NCBI GenBank assembly: GCA_025936045.1 | Contig: JAICUB010000029.1 | Span: 25,683 to 89,682 of the forward strand | Direction: 5' to 3' | DNA from: Polyangiaceae bacterium | GTDB lineage: Bacteria; Myxococcota_A; Polyangia; Polyangiales; Polyangiaceae | DNA: 64,000 bases | In this document: in pieces, positions 48,678 through 56,808 of the stretch | How positions within the stretch are numbered: position 1 is the first letter of the stretch | How the letters are laid out: each line of letters opens with the position of its first letter | Translations under genes and position numbers: made by a program | Notes under the pieces: generated by a model | What the model was told of the DNA's origin: nothing | Database searches by the model: none | The model's input: only the letters and a program-made list of their open reading frames with translations

Positions 48678-50180
48678 ATGGACTTCGTTCGTTCCCGGCT
48701 CGCTTTGGTAGGTTTGCTCGTCGCTTGGCCGTGCGCGCAACTCATAGGCTGCGCGGTCAAAGATCGCGAGTACGGCCCAGCGAGCGAGGGCGGCACGGGC
48801 GGCACCGAGAGCGGCGGCACGGGAGCCAAAGGCGGGACGTCCGGCAAAGGCGGCAGCGGCTCGGGCGCGACCGGCGGCACCGACGGCATGGCCGGCGACA
48901 CCTCGAGCGCGGCCGGTGGAGCGGACACGAGCGCTGGCGGCACGACCGGCGGCACGTCCACTGCCTCGGGCGGTAAGGGCGGGAGCCGGGGCGGCAAGGG
49001 TGGGACCACCTCGGCGGGCGGGACCGACACCGGCGGCACCGACACGTCCGGCACCGCGGGCGAAGCGGGCGCGAGCGGCGAAGGCGGCATGAGCGGCGGT
49101 GGCAATCCCACCGGAGGCACGGGGGGCACGAGCACCGTGTGCGTGCCGACGGGCAGCACCGAAAACTGCACGGACGGCATCGACAACGACTGCAACGGCG
49201 TGACGGATTGTCTGACGCTCACGAGCGAGTTCCCGTCGAAGACCGGCGCCGCGTCCGCGTCCGACGTGGCTTACACGTTTGCGGCACACGCCTCGTCGGG
49301 GACGTTCCAATGCCGCAACACGCACGGGACGACGCCGAGCGGCAATTTCGGAGCTTGCGCCGGCGTGAGCGGGAGCACCGTGTCGCCGTTCAACACGACG
49401 GTGGCTCAGGATGCGTCGAAAGACGGGCTTTGGACCACCGAGGTGCGACTGCACTACGCAGACGGCGGCTTGAGCACGGTCTACCGGCGCACCGTGTACA
49501 TTCACCACACGCTTTACAACGTCGGCCGCTGCACGGCGCCGGCCACCGATCAAGCGTTCGCCGACTTCGCGAAGGCCTACTTGCAGGACGAGGGCGCCAT
49601 CACGCAGACCAACGCGCGCAGCCCGTTCGTGCAGGTGCCTTTCACGCCGCCCGTCGACGCGAGGTACTACGTCGGCTCGACCGACGGCGTCGTGAACATC
49701 AAATCGCTTCGGCGCAATTTCGGCTTCAGCGCGGACGGCCATTTCCTGGTGCTCACGCGCACGTACACGGCCAAGGCCGGCGCAACGGGCATGGGTTGCC
49801 TCGCCGCCGTGAAGCGCGTCCACCAAAAGCGGGGCCAGTGGGACTCGCCGAGCGTCGTGGGCGCGGACGACTACCAAAGCTGCACCGCGCTCGTATTCAA
49901 CAAGAAGGGCGCCGGCTACTGCCTCGGTTACACGGGCAATGCGATCGTCTCGGCCGAGCACAAGCGCGGCGACTACGGCGCGCAGATCCCCGTCGCGACG
50001 TACCCCTCGCAGGAAGCCGACAACTTCGCGTGGCGCCATCTCACCGCCTCCATCGCGAAGAAGTCGTTCTTCAACTTCTCGCCCAAGTGCGACACGTCCT
50101 CCAGTTGCGCGTCGGTGGATACGTCCGGCTACACGATTTACCTGCCGGACAAGAGCTTCTTCCCCTACTTCACCGATTGA
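48678..50180 (+). CDS. Gly-rich-linker lipoprotein with MopE-like acidic motif
   Basis: The 500-residue protein starts at an ATG with GAGGAGG 6 nt upstream and has a signal ending QLIGC. A linker of about 120 residues of Gly, Ser, Thr and Ala leads to a CTDGIDNDCNGVTDC motif, like the Ca2+/metal-binding repeats of MopE-type proteins, then a globular domain of about 330 residues with several Cys pairs. I do not recognise that domain; it contains HHTLYNVGRCTAPATDQAF, LRRNFGFSADGHF and SFFNFSPKCD. It ends 220 bp before the reverse transcriptase start codon chosen here. Confidence 0.75.
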   Translation: MDFVRSRLALVGLLVAWPCAQLIGCAVKDREYGPASEGGTGGTESGGTGAKGGTSGKGGSGSGATGGTDGMAGDTSSAAGGADTSAGGTTGGTSTASGGKGGSRGGKGGTTSAGGTDTGGTDTSGTAGEAGASGEGGMSGGGNPTGGTGGTSTVCVPTGSTENCTDGIDNDCNGVTDCLTLTSEFPSKTGAASASDVAYTFAAHASSGTFQCRNTHGTTPSGNFGACAGVSGSTVSPFNTTVAQDASKDGLWTTEVRLHYADGGLSTVYRRTVYIHHTLYNVGRCTAPATDQAFADFAKAYLQDEGAITQTNARSPFVQVPFTPPVDARYYVGSTDGVVNIKSLRRNFGFSADGHFLVLTRTYTAKAGATGMGCLAAVKRVHQKRGQWDSPSVVGADDYQSCTALVFNKKGAGYCLGYTGNAIVSAEHKRGDYGAQIPVATYPSQEADNFAWRHLTASIAKKSFFNFSPKCDTSSSCASVDTSGYTIYLPDKSFFPYFTD

Positions 50181-50220
50181 GCCATCCTCCGGGCGGCGGC
50201 GCGCCGGGCCGACTGGCTCG

Positions 50221-50275
50221 GTCGCGCAAGCGACTGGCGCTCGGATCCGTCCGAGACCGCGGTCTTCTCGGATCC
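50221..50275. other. Fold-back sequence upstream of the reverse transcriptase
   Basis: Two inverted repeats lie between the lipoprotein stop and the reverse transcriptase. GTCGC-GCAA-GCGAC (50221-50234) is a hairpin with a GNRA-type tetraloop. GGATCCG (50243-50249) pairs with CGGATCC (50269-50275), enclosing AGACCG/CGGTCT (50254-50265), itself a perfect 12-bp palindrome. It could terminate the lipoprotein transcript, or be a structured RNA linked to the reverse transcriptase. No T-run follows. Confidence 0.4.
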
Positions 50276-50400
50276 CAACCACTCTGGCGAATCATATCGC
50301 TTCCCCGTCGCCCGCGCGCCGCCTCGATGATCCGAAGCTCTACCTGCGCGCACTCGAGCTCTTACGCGAGCGAAACGCGCAGCGCAGCCGGCTAGAGCAA

Positions 50401-51627
50401 ATGGGCCTCGCATTCGACGAGCTCCTCGAGTCGTCGGACGCGACGCTCGCGAAGAAGCTCGCGCCGCGCGTCGCGGACGGCAGTTACGCGTTCTCGCCCG
50501 TGAGCGAGCGTCGCGCCTTTCTCGGCGGAAAGTGGCGTCACGTGTACCGGGCGCCGCTCGCGGACACGGTCGTCTTGTTCGTGCTCGCGCGCGAGCTCAC
50601 CGCCATCGTCTCGCCGCTCGTGTCCGAGCGTGTCTACTCGTACCGGAAGGGACGTTCGTCGCGGCAGGCCGTGCGCGATCTCGCGCGGTTCGTCAGAGCA
50701 CATCGAGCTGCGACCCCCGACGTCCGCGCGCGCGGCCTGCACGTGCTCCGCCGCGACGTTTCCGGCTACGGCGACAGCATCCCCGTGGGGGAAACGTCAC
50801 CGCTCTGGCCGCTCTTGCGCCGCGCGTTCGCGCAAGCCGGGCACGGACCGAACGACCCGTTCTCGTCGATCGTCGAACGAGCGCTCAGGCCTCGCGTGCT
50901 CCGGCTCGACGGCACGCTCGAGCAGGCCGCGCGCGGCGTGCCCATGGGCTCGCCCTTGCAGCCTGCGATTTGCAATCTGTACCTCGACGCCGTCGACCGC
51001 CGCCTCGCGCCGCTCGCTGGCGGCTTCTACGCGCGTTTCGGGGATGATTTCGTGTTTGCGCACGCGGACGCGGAGGTCGCGCGCGGGGCGAGCGACGCCG
51101 TGACGGCCGCGCTCGCCGAGCTCGACCTCACGCTCAACGCCGAAAAGGTACGGGATTTATTTTGGAGCGGCGCGGGGCGCCACCCGGCGCCGCCCTTCTC
51201 CGCACGGGAGCGCGGCACCACGCACGTCGAATACCTCGGCATGCGGCTCGCGTTCGACGGCACGACGGCACCCAGCGAGAAAAAGCTGCGCCGGCTCCGC
51301 AGCGAGCTCCGCTCGCGCATCATCGCTTCGGAGCGCGTCTTGCGGGACACGCCGCTCGACGCGCGCGTCGAGGCGCTCGTCCTCGCCGCCAATCACGCGC
51401 TCGAGCCGCACTACGACGCCGCGCTTACCGACGCCGCCGAGCTCTTCGTCGACGGCAGCGATCGCAAGAAGCTCGCCGAGCTCGATCACTGGCTCTGCCG
51501 CACGCTCGCCGAGGCGCTCTCGGGCAGAAGGGGCGTGCGCGCGCTCCGGAGCGCTCCGCCGCGTTACCTGCGCCGGCACGGCTTGCTTTCGCTCGTCGCC
51601 CGCCGCCGCCGGCGGAGTACGACGTGA
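50401..51627 (+). CDS. Reverse transcriptase (RNA-directed DNA polymerase), unassigned class
   Basis: From the first canonical start (ATG 50401) the protein is 408 residues, with all palm/finger motifs: YSYRKGRS (79-86), RRDVSGYGDSI with catalytic D119, GVPMGSPLQP (179-188), RFGDDFVFA with the catalytic pair D215-D216, LNAEK (245-249) and EYLG (277-280). Coding-like sequence extends upstream to about 50320 in the same frame with no ATG, GTG or TTG, so a CTG at 50284 may be the true start. Motif 4 is of the G-x-x-x-S-P type seen in group-II-like enzymes, unlike diversity-generating elements. I see no maturase, HNH, Cas1, or retron NAxxH/VTG motifs. GC content and codon use match the host. Confidence 0.9.
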   Translation: MGLAFDELLESSDATLAKKLAPRVADGSYAFSPVSERRAFLGGKWRHVYRAPLADTVVLFVLARELTAIVSPLVSERVYSYRKGRSSRQAVRDLARFVRAHRAATPDVRARGLHVLRRDVSGYGDSIPVGETSPLWPLLRRAFAQAGHGPNDPFSSIVERALRPRVLRLDGTLEQAARGVPMGSPLQPAICNLYLDAVDRRLAPLAGGFYARFGDDFVFAHADAEVARGASDAVTAALAELDLTLNAEKVRDLFWSGAGRHPAPPFSARERGTTHVEYLGMRLAFDGTTAPSEKKLRRLRSELRSRIIASERVLRDTPLDARVEALVLAANHALEPHYDAALTDAAELFVDGSDRKKLAELDHWLCRTLAEALSGRRGVRALRSAPPRYLRRHGLLSLVARRRRRSTT

Positions 51628-53657
51628 CCGAAGCCGCGGCGCTCGAAGCCGAAGCGACGCAAAAAAACGCGCTCGGCGAGTTCTTCGCGCGCGAGAAGCG
51701 CAGGGCGGCGCGGCGCGCGGGGCTCCCGCTCGCGCTCCTCACGACGCACGGTTTTCGTTACCTCTTTCGCCGCGGTGTCGTGCTCTTCGCGCGCCTGCCG
51801 ATCCGCACGGCCTTTCACCTCGCGGAAGTCGTCGTCTTCGCGGATTTTCTCGAGCTCGGCTTCCTCGGCCCCCTGCTCGCGATTCGCAGCGTATTCGTTG
51901 CCTTCGGTGCGTTTCACTGGGGCGCGCTCGAGCCCCTGCGCCGCGCGGTTCGCCGCGAGGTCGCGCGCGGAGACGCTCGAGCCGCGGAGCGCGAAACCGC
52001 GCGCTACCTCCGGGTCGCGGTCGATCTCTGCCTGCTGCAACTCTGCGCGCTCGTGCTCTGGCTCGAGCTCGGCCCGCGCCTCTTTCCGTCGTTCAGCATC
52101 ATCGACGCGTACGCCATCGGTTGCGGCCTGCGCTCGATGGCCGAAACCGTCACGCGCACCTTCCACGCCGGCGCGTTCGCGGTGCGGCGCGTGCGGCGGC
52201 CGCTGCCCGCGCTTCTCGCCGTCGACGTGGTCGACGCCGGCACGGCGCTCGCGCTCTGGCCGCTGCTCGGACCCTGGGGGTTCGCGGTCGCGCAGCTCTG
52301 CGGCGGCGCGGTCGAAACGGCGCTCACGTTCCGCTACGTGCGGCGGACCTACGCCGGCCTGCCCGTTTCGGCGCCGACGCTCGCGCGCGTCCTCTCCGAG
52401 CGCGCGCGAGCGCCCTGGTCGGTCCGTCGCGGAATGCTCGTCCCCGGGCTCGGCAACCTGATTTCCCAAGTCGACGCGCTGCTCGTGGCCGTGCTCGCCC
52501 TGGGCTCGTCCGAAGACGCGCTCGGGCTCGCGGCCGCCCTGCACGTCCTCCGCCCCGTCCTGTCGCTCGGCACGAGCTGGGCGCGGCTCTTCTACTTCGA
52601 TCTCGCGATGCTCGGCGGCGGCGTGCGGAGGCTCTTCCGCGTGCGCTTCGAACGCTCGTTGCTCTTCGCCGCGCCCGTATTTGCGCTCGCTTCCGTGGCC
52701 GTGGCGGCGCTCCTCGAGCCTTTGCTCGAGCGCTCGGCGCCGATGGGCGCGCTGCTCTCGTTCGTGCCGTTTCTGGTCGTGCGCTCGCTCTTCGCGGCCA
52801 CGCAAATCCAGGCGTTCGCGCGCGGCGCCTACCGTGCCCTCGTGGGCGGCGCGGCCATGGTGCTCGCGCTGGTCGTCTCGCTACCCTGGCTCCACGCGTC
52901 GAGCGCGCTGCTGCTCGCGATCGCCTCGGTGGTGCTCGCGCTCGCCGCGGCCGTGTTTCGCGCGGGGCGCCCGCGCGCATCCGACGACGAGTCCGAGCCC
53001 GTGCTCGAGCCGCTCTCGTTCCTCTGCCGGCTCGCGCGCACGACCGCGCCCGTCTCGGTGTACGCGCTGTCCCTGAACCCCGACGGCGGAACGCGCGCCT
53101 CGAGCCTGACGCCGCTCTTGGCCGCGATTCCCGGCGTGGCCTTCGTCACGCGCCTGAGCCGTCAAACGCTGCTCGTCGCGGGCGCGAGCGGGAGCTCGCT
53201 CGTCGCCGCGCTCGTGGGCGCGGGCGCCGGCTCGTTCGAGCGCATCGAGCGCTTCCCGGAGCTGCCCGACGGCCGCACGGCGTTACGGGCGCTGATCGAA
53301 GCCGGGAGCCTCGGCGAGCTCGAATATGCCGGCGCCCGCGCGCCGGGTGAGTCGGAGGTCGAGCTCCGCGCGGCGTTCGCCGCGCTCGGGGACGGCATCG
53401 TCCTCGGCGAAAAGACCGGCGCGCTGCCGCGCGTGTGGGCCACGCCACGCGAGCTCGCCTACACGCTCGGTGAGCTCGCGTCCCTCGCGTCCGGCGTGCG
53501 CCCAGGGCGCCGGCGCGGGCTCCGCGCCGCGGTGTACGCGCCGGGCGGCGACGCATCGCTCGTCTTCGTGGCCGCGCCCTCGGTCGACGCCGCGAGCTTC
53601 ACCGGCTTCGAGCGGCGCGTGCGCTGGGCGAGCGTCACCGCCCTCTTGCACGATTGA
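51624..53657 (+). CDS. Polytopic flippase-like membrane protein coupled to the reverse transcriptase
   Basis: The start GTG overlaps the reverse transcriptase stop (GTGA), so the two are made together. The 677-residue protein has a short charged N-terminus, about 10-12 membrane helices (residues about 45-450), and a soluble C-terminus of about 225 residues. The membrane part has a loose resemblance to polysaccharide flippases of the MATE/Wzx type (LVPGLGNLISQVDALLVAVLALG; LRPVLSLGTSWARLFYF), which is inference from pattern only. The C-terminal region (PVSVYALSLNPDG; GVAFVTRLSRQTLLVA) could be a degenerate nucleotidyl-cyclase-like or other alpha/beta domain. No known family is recognised. Confidence 0.75.
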   Translation: MTEAAALEAEATQKNALGEFFAREKRRAARRAGLPLALLTTHGFRYLFRRGVVLFARLPIRTAFHLAEVVVFADFLELGFLGPLLAIRSVFVAFGAFHWGALEPLRRAVRREVARGDARAAERETARYLRVAVDLCLLQLCALVLWLELGPRLFPSFSIIDAYAIGCGLRSMAETVTRTFHAGAFAVRRVRRPLPALLAVDVVDAGTALALWPLLGPWGFAVAQLCGGAVETALTFRYVRRTYAGLPVSAPTLARVLSERARAPWSVRRGMLVPGLGNLISQVDALLVAVLALGSSEDALGLAAALHVLRPVLSLGTSWARLFYFDLAMLGGGVRRLFRVRFERSLLFAAPVFALASVAVAALLEPLLERSAPMGALLSFVPFLVVRSLFAATQIQAFARGAYRALVGGAAMVLALVVSLPWLHASSALLLAIASVVLALAAAVFRAGRPRASDDESEPVLEPLSFLCRLARTTAPVSVYALSLNPDGGTRASSLTPLLAAIPGVAFVTRLSRQTLLVAGASGSSLVAALVGAGAGSFERIERFPELPDGRTALRALIEAGSLGELEYAGARAPGESEVELRAAFAALGDGIVLGEKTGALPRVWATPRELAYTLGELASLASGVRPGRRRGLRAAVYAPGGDASLVFVAAPSVDAASFTGFERRVRWASVTALLHD

Positions 53658-53707
53658 CAGGAGAGCAGGTTCCCCTTCACGCACGGTCCAGCGAATGCTG
53701 CCAGCAC

Positions 53708-53818
53708 CTTCACGCGCGACACTTCACGCGCGACACTTCACGCGCGACACTTCACGCGCGACACTTCACGCGCGACACTTCACGCGCGACACTTCACGCG
53801 CGACACTTCACGCGCGAG
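53708..53818. repeat. 14-bp tandem repeat array, about eight copies
   Basis: The unit cttcacgcgcgaca is repeated seven times exactly (53708-53805), with an eighth copy ending in a mismatch. The 14-bp period is not a multiple of three, so it does not encode a repeat peptide. There are no spacers, so it is not a CRISPR. It begins 51 bp after the stop of the reverse transcriptase-linked membrane protein. Confidence 0.9.
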
Positions 53819-54046
53819 GCGTGGGTGTTGAACGGCCAAGCCGCCGAGGTCGCCGCGCGCGGGCGCTCGCACTGCGCTGCGCTCACAATGGACCGCCGCC
53901 GCGCACTTACTCGCTGAGGCGCGCCGGTACATGCGTATACATATTTAGATTTTCCACAATTATTTCAGTAGGTTGTCGCCCCCGAAGCACCCGACACGCG
54001 CAGCGACGAAAATTCGCCCAACGTCTTGATTTTGTTCACAAATACT

Positions 54047-54064
54047 AAGTAAGTACACTTACTT
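54047..54064. promoter_or_regulatory. Perfect 18-bp palindrome AAGTAAGT-AC-ACTTACTT
   Basis: Two 8-bp half-sites with a 2-bp spacer lie in the AT-rich part of the convergent intergenic region. They look like a regulator dimer site or a small hairpin. No gene starts nearby in either direction, which makes the placement odd. Confidence 0.45.
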
Positions 54065-54252
54065 CATTCTGCGAGGTGATCACTCTCGTCCGCATCGGAG
54101 CGCGGAGGGGGCTCACGACGCGCGCGAAACGGCGACGGCGCGAAACGGCGAAGTCTGGGTGCGTTGCGCGTGGTCGGACGCACCTGCTGGCAGCACACGC
54201 TGCACACCGCCGTAGGGCGGTACCCCTATAAAGCGGGCATACGCGGAGCGGG

Positions 54253-55650
54253 TCAGTAGCCGAAGTCGCGCGAGCTCGCGTTCGACGGGGACTTCGATTT
54301 GCCCGCCGTAGCCGCGTGGTGCGGCGCGGGCGCGGCGTGCGCGGCCTTCACGGCTGCCGGTGCCGTCGCGTGCGCCGCCGGAGCGGTTTTTGTGGCCGGT
54401 GCCGCGGTCGTCGCGGCCGGCGCAGCCGTGGCCGACGCCGTGACGGCGGGCGCGGGTTCGCTCGCCGACGCGGGAGTGGCGGTGTGGGCCGGCGGGGGCG
54501 CGGCGGCGGCGGCCGCAGTCGGCGCAGTCGGCGTAGTCGTTGCGGCCGCGGTCGGCGCCGTGTCCGCTTTCTTCGCCGAGAACAGCTTCATCGCGGCGAA
54601 GGCGCCGCCACCGAGCACGAGCACGGCCGCGACCGCGACCACGCCGAGCGCGGACTTGTTGGACTTCCCGGGCGTCAAACCCTGCTGCGAGGTCGCGAAC
54701 GAACCCTGCGTCGCGGTTCCGGACGTCGAGGCGAGCCCCGCGCGCGGCTCCGGCCGTGTTTCGTAGCCCGGTGAAGGGCGCGGCGCGTCCGCGCCGGCGC
54801 GAACCCCGAGCTCGTCGAGCGCGCGGATCATCTCCTCCGCGCTGCCGAAGCGTTGCGCCGCGTCGCGCGCCATGGCCTTGCTGACGAGCGCGGCAAAGGC
54901 CGGATTGATGTCCGGCACCACCTGCGTGAGCGGCGTCGGATCCGAGAGCACGATCTTGAACATCAGCTCGTTGAACGTGTTCGCGGTGAACGGCACCTCC
55001 CCCGTGACCGCCTCGTACAGGATGACGCCCATCGCGTAGAGATCGGTGCGCGCGTCCACGCCGCCGCTGCCCTTCGCCTGTTCGGGCGACATGTAGAACG
55101 GCGTGCCCATGACGGCGCCCGTGCGCGTCATGCTCATGTCTCCGCCGAGCACGTTGAACTTCGAAATGCCGAAATCGATGATCTTGACGTAGTCGCGAAT
55201 GCCCGAGCGCTCGTTCAAGACGAAGATGTTGTCGGGCTTGAGATCGCGATGGACGATGCCGGCCGTGTGCGCCGCCCCGAGCCCGACGAGCGCCTGGCGC
55301 ACGAGCGGGACGATTTGCTCGGGAGTCATGCGGCCGACCCGGCGGATACGCGCCGACAGCGAATCCCCGGCCAAATACTCCATGACCATGTAGCGCTCGC
55401 CGTCGGGCAACACGCCGAGGTCCAAAATCTCGAGAATGTGCTCGCTGCCGATGCGGCCGGCCGCCTGCGCTTCGCGCTCGAAGCGTTGCACCGTCTCGGC
55501 GTTGCTGAGGGCCGCGCCGTGCAGCACCTTGATCGCAACGCGCCTACTGATGCGCACATTCTCCCCCTCGAACACCGCCCCCATGCCGCCTTCGCCAATC
55601 AGGCGCACGATCCGATATTTACTGTCGAGGACCTGCCCGGGCTCAACCAT
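54253..55650 (-). CDS. PknB-like Ser/Thr protein kinase
   Basis: The 465-residue protein has a complete Hanks-type kinase domain (residues about 12-275): GEGGMGAVFEG, Lys41 in VAIKVLH, HRDLKPDN with catalytic D136, and D159-F-G, followed by TPFYMSPEQ. A single membrane helix follows at about 335-355 (ALGVVAVAAVLVLGGGAFAA), then an Ala/Thr/Pro-rich tail. Such kinases are numerous in myxobacteria and signal by phosphorylating FHA and other proteins. The extracytoplasmic tail has no recognisable sensor domain. It is divergent, across 52 bp, from the secreted TPR-like gene. Confidence 0.93.
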   Translation of the reverse strand: MVEPGQVLDSKYRIVRLIGEGGMGAVFEGENVRISRRVAIKVLHGAALSNAETVQRFEREAQAAGRIGSEHILEILDLGVLPDGERYMVMEYLAGDSLSARIRRVGRMTPEQIVPLVRQALVGLGAAHTAGIVHRDLKPDNIFVLNERSGIRDYVKIIDFGISKFNVLGGDMSMTRTGAVMGTPFYMSPEQAKGSGGVDARTDLYAMGVILYEAVTGEVPFTANTFNELMFKIVLSDPTPLTQVVPDINPAFAALVSKAMARDAAQRFGSAEEMIRALDELGVRAGADAPRPSPGYETRPEPRAGLASTSGTATQGSFATSQQGLTPGKSNKSALGVVAVAAVLVLGGGAFAAMKLFSAKKADTAPTAAATTTPTAPTAAAAAAPPPAHTATPASASEPAPAVTASATAAPAATTAAPATKTAPAAHATAPAAVKAAHAAPAPHHAATAGKSKSPSNASSRDFGY

Positions 55651-55702
55651 GTACCTAAAGGTTTAGCACTCATCGGGGCCCCCTGTGGTAACGTCCTTGC
55701 CC

Positions 55703-56761
55703 ATGCGTGCCAGAGGCGCCACCGCGGGGATCCTGGTCTTTTCTCTGATCTCGAGCTCGCTCGCCCCGAGCTTTGCCGCCTCGGACGAGGAGAGGTCGGC
55801 GGCGCGGGCAGCTGCCTCGCAGGGGGCGGACGCCTACGACGCGGGCAAGTGGCAAGACGCGGTCGATATGTTCTCGCGCGCCGAGCAGCTCGTGCACTCG
55901 CCGATTCACCTCATGTTCATCGCGCGTTCGGAGCTCAAGCTCTTCCACTGGGTGAAGGCGTACGAAACCTTCAACCGCGTCAAGCGCGAAGGCGTACCGA
56001 CCGACGCGTCGGCCGCCGTGAGAAAAGCGGTCGAGGACGCGACGAGCGAGCTTGCGAAGCTCGAGCCGCAGATGCCGTACATCGCCGCGAAGATCAAGAA
56101 CGCGAGCGGCGAGGTGAAGGTGACGATGGACGGCACGCAGGTGCCTCCGGCCATGCTCGGACTGATGCGACCGGTCGACCCCGGTCAACATCGCTTTCAA
56201 GCGACGAGCGGGCAACTCGCGAGCGACGTCGTGACGGTCGACGTGCAGCCCGCGTCGAAGCAAACGGTGGAGCTCGAGCTCAAGCTCGGGACCGCCGCGA
56301 CGCCCGCTGCCGCTCCGTCGGCCGCGCCGGCCGCCACGGCTCCCGGTCCGGAAACCACCGCGCCGGCGCCGGCGGCGGGCGCTGATCAAGGCAGCGGCGG
56401 GCCCAACGGCATGCGCATCGGCGCGTACAGCGCCTTCGGCGTGGGCGCGGTCGGCCTCGCGCTCGGCACCGTGTTCCTGCTTCAATCCTCGTCGACGCAG
56501 AAAAAGTCGGACGAGCTTTGCGGTTCCGGGCCCGAGTGCAATCCCGCGAACAAGGACGCGATCTCCTCGAAGGACAAGGACGCGGCCTCGCAAAAGACGC
56601 TCGGCGCGGTCGTGCTCGGCGTCGGCGGTGCCGCCGTCGCGACGGGCGTCGTGCTGTTCATCCTTTCGAACCACAAGAGCCAATCCGCCTCACGTGAGAA
56701 CGAACCGTCCGTCACGCCGTTCATCGGCTATCGCACGGCGGGCTTGTCCGGCCGCTTCTGA
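55703..56761 (+). CDS. Secreted TPR/PEGA-like protein
   Basis: From the ATG at 55703 the product is 352 residues. A signal peptide ends at about PSFAAS. Residues about 25-130 are helical, with TPR-like spacing (QGADAYDAGKWQDAVDMFSRAEQL). A beta-rich PEGA-like segment follows (VTMDGTQVPPAMLGLMRPVDPGQHRFQA), then an Ala/Pro linker and one or two membrane helices (VGAVGLALGTVFLLQ; VVLGVGGAAVATGVVLFIL). Myxobacteria carry many such proteins next to Ser/Thr kinase genes, and a link to the divergent kinase is plausible. Biochemical role unknown. Confidence 0.8.
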   Translation: MRARGATAGILVFSLISSSLAPSFAASDEERSAARAAASQGADAYDAGKWQDAVDMFSRAEQLVHSPIHLMFIARSELKLFHWVKAYETFNRVKREGVPTDASAAVRKAVEDATSELAKLEPQMPYIAAKIKNASGEVKVTMDGTQVPPAMLGLMRPVDPGQHRFQATSGQLASDVVTVDVQPASKQTVELELKLGTAATPAAAPSAAPAATAPGPETTAPAPAAGADQGSGGPNGMRIGAYSAFGVGAVGLALGTVFLLQSSSTQKKSDELCGSGPECNPANKDAISSKDKDAASQKTLGAVVLGVGGAAVATGVVLFILSNHKSQSASRENEPSVTPFIGYRTAGLSGRF

Positions 56762-56808
56762 GAGCATGCTTGCGGCGCGGCCGCGCCCGCGCGAACCACG
56801 TCGCCTGC

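Larger units (their letters stand above)
53658..54252. other. 595-bp gene-free region between convergent genes
   Basis: This stretch lies between the 3' ends of the membrane protein and the Ser/Thr kinase. It contains the 14-bp tandem repeat array (53708-53818), an AT-rich segment (53925-54075, unusual in this genome) with TATACATATTTAG-like sequence at 53936, and a perfect palindrome. I see no convincing coding frame; the short frames across the repeats are low complexity. It could encode a non-coding RNA. Confidence 0.5.

Noticed and set aside
48005..49222. A 405-residue minus-strand Pro/Val/Leu-rich frame
   Set aside because: It is the antisense of the Gly-rich linker and of a small lipoprotein gene; composition matches a shadow of GGC/GGT codons.
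50401..51627. Retron or diversity-generating element
   Set aside because: The NAxxH and VTG retron motifs are not seen, motif 4 is G-x-x-x-S-P and not the SQ form, and there are no template/variable repeats or Avd-like gene in the flanks.
50401..51627. Intact group II intron open reading frame
   Set aside because: No maturase or HNH domain is seen, no domain V-like structure is recognised downstream, and the gene is coupled to another coding sequence.
53708..53818. CRISPR array
   Set aside because: Units are 14 bp, contiguous and without spacers, and there are no cas genes nearby.
53654..53917. Short protein across the 14-bp repeats
   Set aside because: The repeat period is out of phase with codons and the translation is low complexity without a start context.
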